Made by a program: the position numbers and the translations under genes | Assembly (NCBI GenBank): GCA_017516285.1 | Contig: JAFXDD010000022.1 | Span: forward strand, 62,001 to 126,000 | Length of the DNA stretch: 64,000 nt | Direction: 5' to 3' | From: Lachnospiraceae bacterium | Lineage (GTDB): Bacteria > Bacillota_A > Clostridia > Lachnospirales > Lachnospiraceae | Shown here: one piece after another, positions 62,611 to 64,000 of the stretch | How the letters are laid out: every line of letters starts with the position of its first letter | Position numbering within the stretch: the stretch's first letter is position 1 | Notes under the pieces: generated by a model | What the model was told of the DNA's origin: nothing | The model's input: only the letters and a program-made list of their open reading frames with translations | Databases searched by the model: none

Positions 62611-64000
62611 TTATTTAAACTGTGCCTTAAACTCTGCAATTGCCTTTTCAAGAGTTTCCTGTGTAGCTTCTGTGATAACCTTTTCGGTTTTGATACTTGC
62701 AGGAATGTCCGGATACTTGGTATCAATAAAATCATAGAACTCTGCTTCGAATCTGGTAATGTCCTCTACGTGTACATCCAATAAATATTTGCGTGTAGCA
62801 ACGTAAATAATCATTACCTGATATTCAACCGGCAATGGCTTGTACTGAGGCTGCTTAAGAATTTCTTTAATACGGATACCCTGTGCCAGTCTCTCTGCTG
62901 TATCTGCATCCAAATCAGAACCAAACTGTGCAAAAGAAGCCAATTCTCTGTACTGAGCAAGCTCGGTACGGATAGGTCCGGCAATCTTTTTCATAGCCTT
63001 AATCTGGGCAGAACCACCTACTCGGGATACGGATAAGCCCGCATTTACCGCCGGACGGAAGCCTGCGTTAAACATTTCTGTTTCCAGATAAATCTGACCA
63101 TCTGTAATAGAAATTACATTGGTAGGAATATACGCAGAAACGTCACCTGCCTGTGTCTCAATAATAGGCAATGCTGTGAGAGAACCGCCGCCGTACTCTT
63201 CACTCATACGTGCTGCACGTTCCAATAATCTGGAGTGCAGATAGAATACGTCACCCGGATAAGCCTCACGTCCCGGTGGACGACGAAGCAGTAAGGAAAG
63301 GGTACGGTAAGCAGTAGCATGCTTACTTAAGTCATCATAAATAACGAGTACATCCTCTCCGTTTTCCATCCATTCTTCACCAATCGCACAGCCTGCGTAT
63401 GGTGCAATATACTGTAATGGTGCCAGCTCACTTGCTGTAGCAGCTACAATAGTGGTGTAGCTCATGGCACCGAATTCTTCTAAAGTCTTTACAATACCCG
63501 CAACAGTAGAAGCCTTTTGGCCGATAGCAACGTAAATACATTTTACGTTCTGGCCCTTCTGATTGATAATGGTATCAATTGCGATTGCAGTCTTACCGGT
63601 CTGACGGTCACCGATGATAAGCTCACGTTGACCGCGTCCAATCGGAACCATGGCATCGATTGCCTTGATACCTGTCTGTAAAGGAGTATCTACGGATTTA
63701 CGAGTAATAACACCGCTGGCAACTCTCTCCACTCTGCGGAACTTATCTGTCTGGATAGGTCCCTTGCCATCTATAGGCTGACCAAGTGCATTTACAACAC
63801 GTCCAATCAACGCATCACCTACAGGAACCTCAACTACTCGACCTGTGGTTTTCACAGTGTCCCCTTCATTGATACTCCCCGCAGAACCAAGTAATACGGC
63901 ACCTACGTTATCCTCTTCCAGGTTCATAACCATACCGTATACTTCATTCGGGAACTCCAAAAGCTCTCCCTGCATTGCGTTTTCAAGACCGTGCACACGT
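62611..64000 (-). CDS. atpA: F-type ATP synthase alpha subunit, 5' end off the window
   Basis: At least 461 codons are visible and the frame is open at the right edge; the family is about 500 residues, so roughly 40 N-terminal residues lie outside. The nucleotide-binding [15 protein letters not shown], the VYVAIGQK strand, [11 protein letters not shown] and the [17 protein letters not shown] segment are characteristic of alpha. It forms the hexamer with beta. The first ATG seen here (63996) is internal. Confidence 0.97.
   Translation of the reverse strand, partial: RVHGLENAMQGELLEFPNEVYGMVMNLEEDNVGAVLLGSAGSINEGDTVKTTGRVVEVPVGDALIGRVVNALGQPIDGKGPIQTDKFRRVERVASGVITRKSVDTPLQTGIKAIDAMVPIGRGQRELIIGDRQTGKTAIAIDTIINQKGQNVKCIYVAIGQKASTVAGIVKTLEEFGAMSYTTIVAATASELAPLQYIAPYAGCAIGEEWMENGEDVLVIYDDLSKHATAYRTLSLLLRRPPGREAYPGDVFYLHSRLLERAARMSEEYGGGSLTALPIIETQAGDVSAYIPTNVISITDGQIYLETEMFNAGFRPAVNAGLSVSRVGGSAQIKAMKKIAGPIRTELAQYRELASFAQFGSDLDADTAERLAQGIRIKEILKQPQYKPLPVEYQVMIIYVATRKYLLDVHVEDITRFEAEFYDFIDTKYPDIPASIKTEKVITEATQETLEKAIAEFKAQFK

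Overview
The window looks like a low-GC, Gram-positive Clostridia chromosome, most probably Lachnospiraceae. The evidence is protein style: a roughly 395-residue clostridial-type PRPP synthetase, the GlgC/GlgD pair, SpoVG, a DnaD-like plus DnaC-like loader pair, and an Agr system. AGGAGG-type ribosome binding sites and sigma-A promoters with 17-bp spacers are common. No rRNA, tRNA, CRISPR array or complete insertion sequence was recognised.

Region 1 (1-15955) is a surface-polysaccharide locus. A minus-strand operon runs from a promoter at 11241-11269 off the left edge. It encodes a GT39-like transferase, a GNAT acetyltransferase, a GtrB/ArnC-type lipid-linked glycosyltransferase, two polytopic GT-C-like proteins, a GT52-like gene broken by a frameshift, an ABC exporter, a GT2 fused to an SGNH hydrolase, and a GtrII-like protein. 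Three divergent plus-strand genes (PIG-V-like, acyltransferase 3, large GT-C-like protein) end at a hairpin terminator. Region 2 (16065-21634) is hexuronate catabolism, uxaBA and lacI-uxaC divergently arranged, with a perfect 20-bp LacI-type operator on the uxaB start site.

Region 3 (21780-35662) is mostly housekeeping: a DnaA-box-like cluster, trxB, an SDR gene, a decayed ORF6N gene, a LysR remnant, a serine hydrolase, glgC-glgD-spoVG, murC, a second DnaA-box-like cluster in front of dnaD/dnaC-like genes, prs, and a DUF554 gene. Region 4 (35660-50556) is an accessory island of exported proteins on the minus strand. It starts at a fold-back repeat and holds a CAP-domain protein, a truncated DUF975 gene, at least five lipoproteins sharing nearly the same leader and tether but carrying different bodies, two large propeller-like plus solute-binding-protein lipoproteins without permeases, a SpoIID-like protein, and a ricin-lectin/M23 peptidase. 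A promoter-plus-leader cassette of about 265 bp is duplicated here, and several genes are frameshifted or chimeric.

Region 5 (50702-54224) is a complete Agr-type quorum-sensing locus, agrD-agrB on the minus strand and XRE, LytTR response regulator and GHKL kinase on the plus strand. The predicted autoinducer is a five-residue Cys-Val-Ile-Ile-Phe thiolactone. Its position beside the exported-protein island suggests, but does not prove, that it controls the island. Region 6 (54445-64000) has an intact Rpn-like nuclease gene, a large membrane-anchored protein with a C39-like tail, a methyltransferase, a small hypothetical gene, and the end of the F-type ATP synthase operon (atpA partial, atpG, atpD, atpC).
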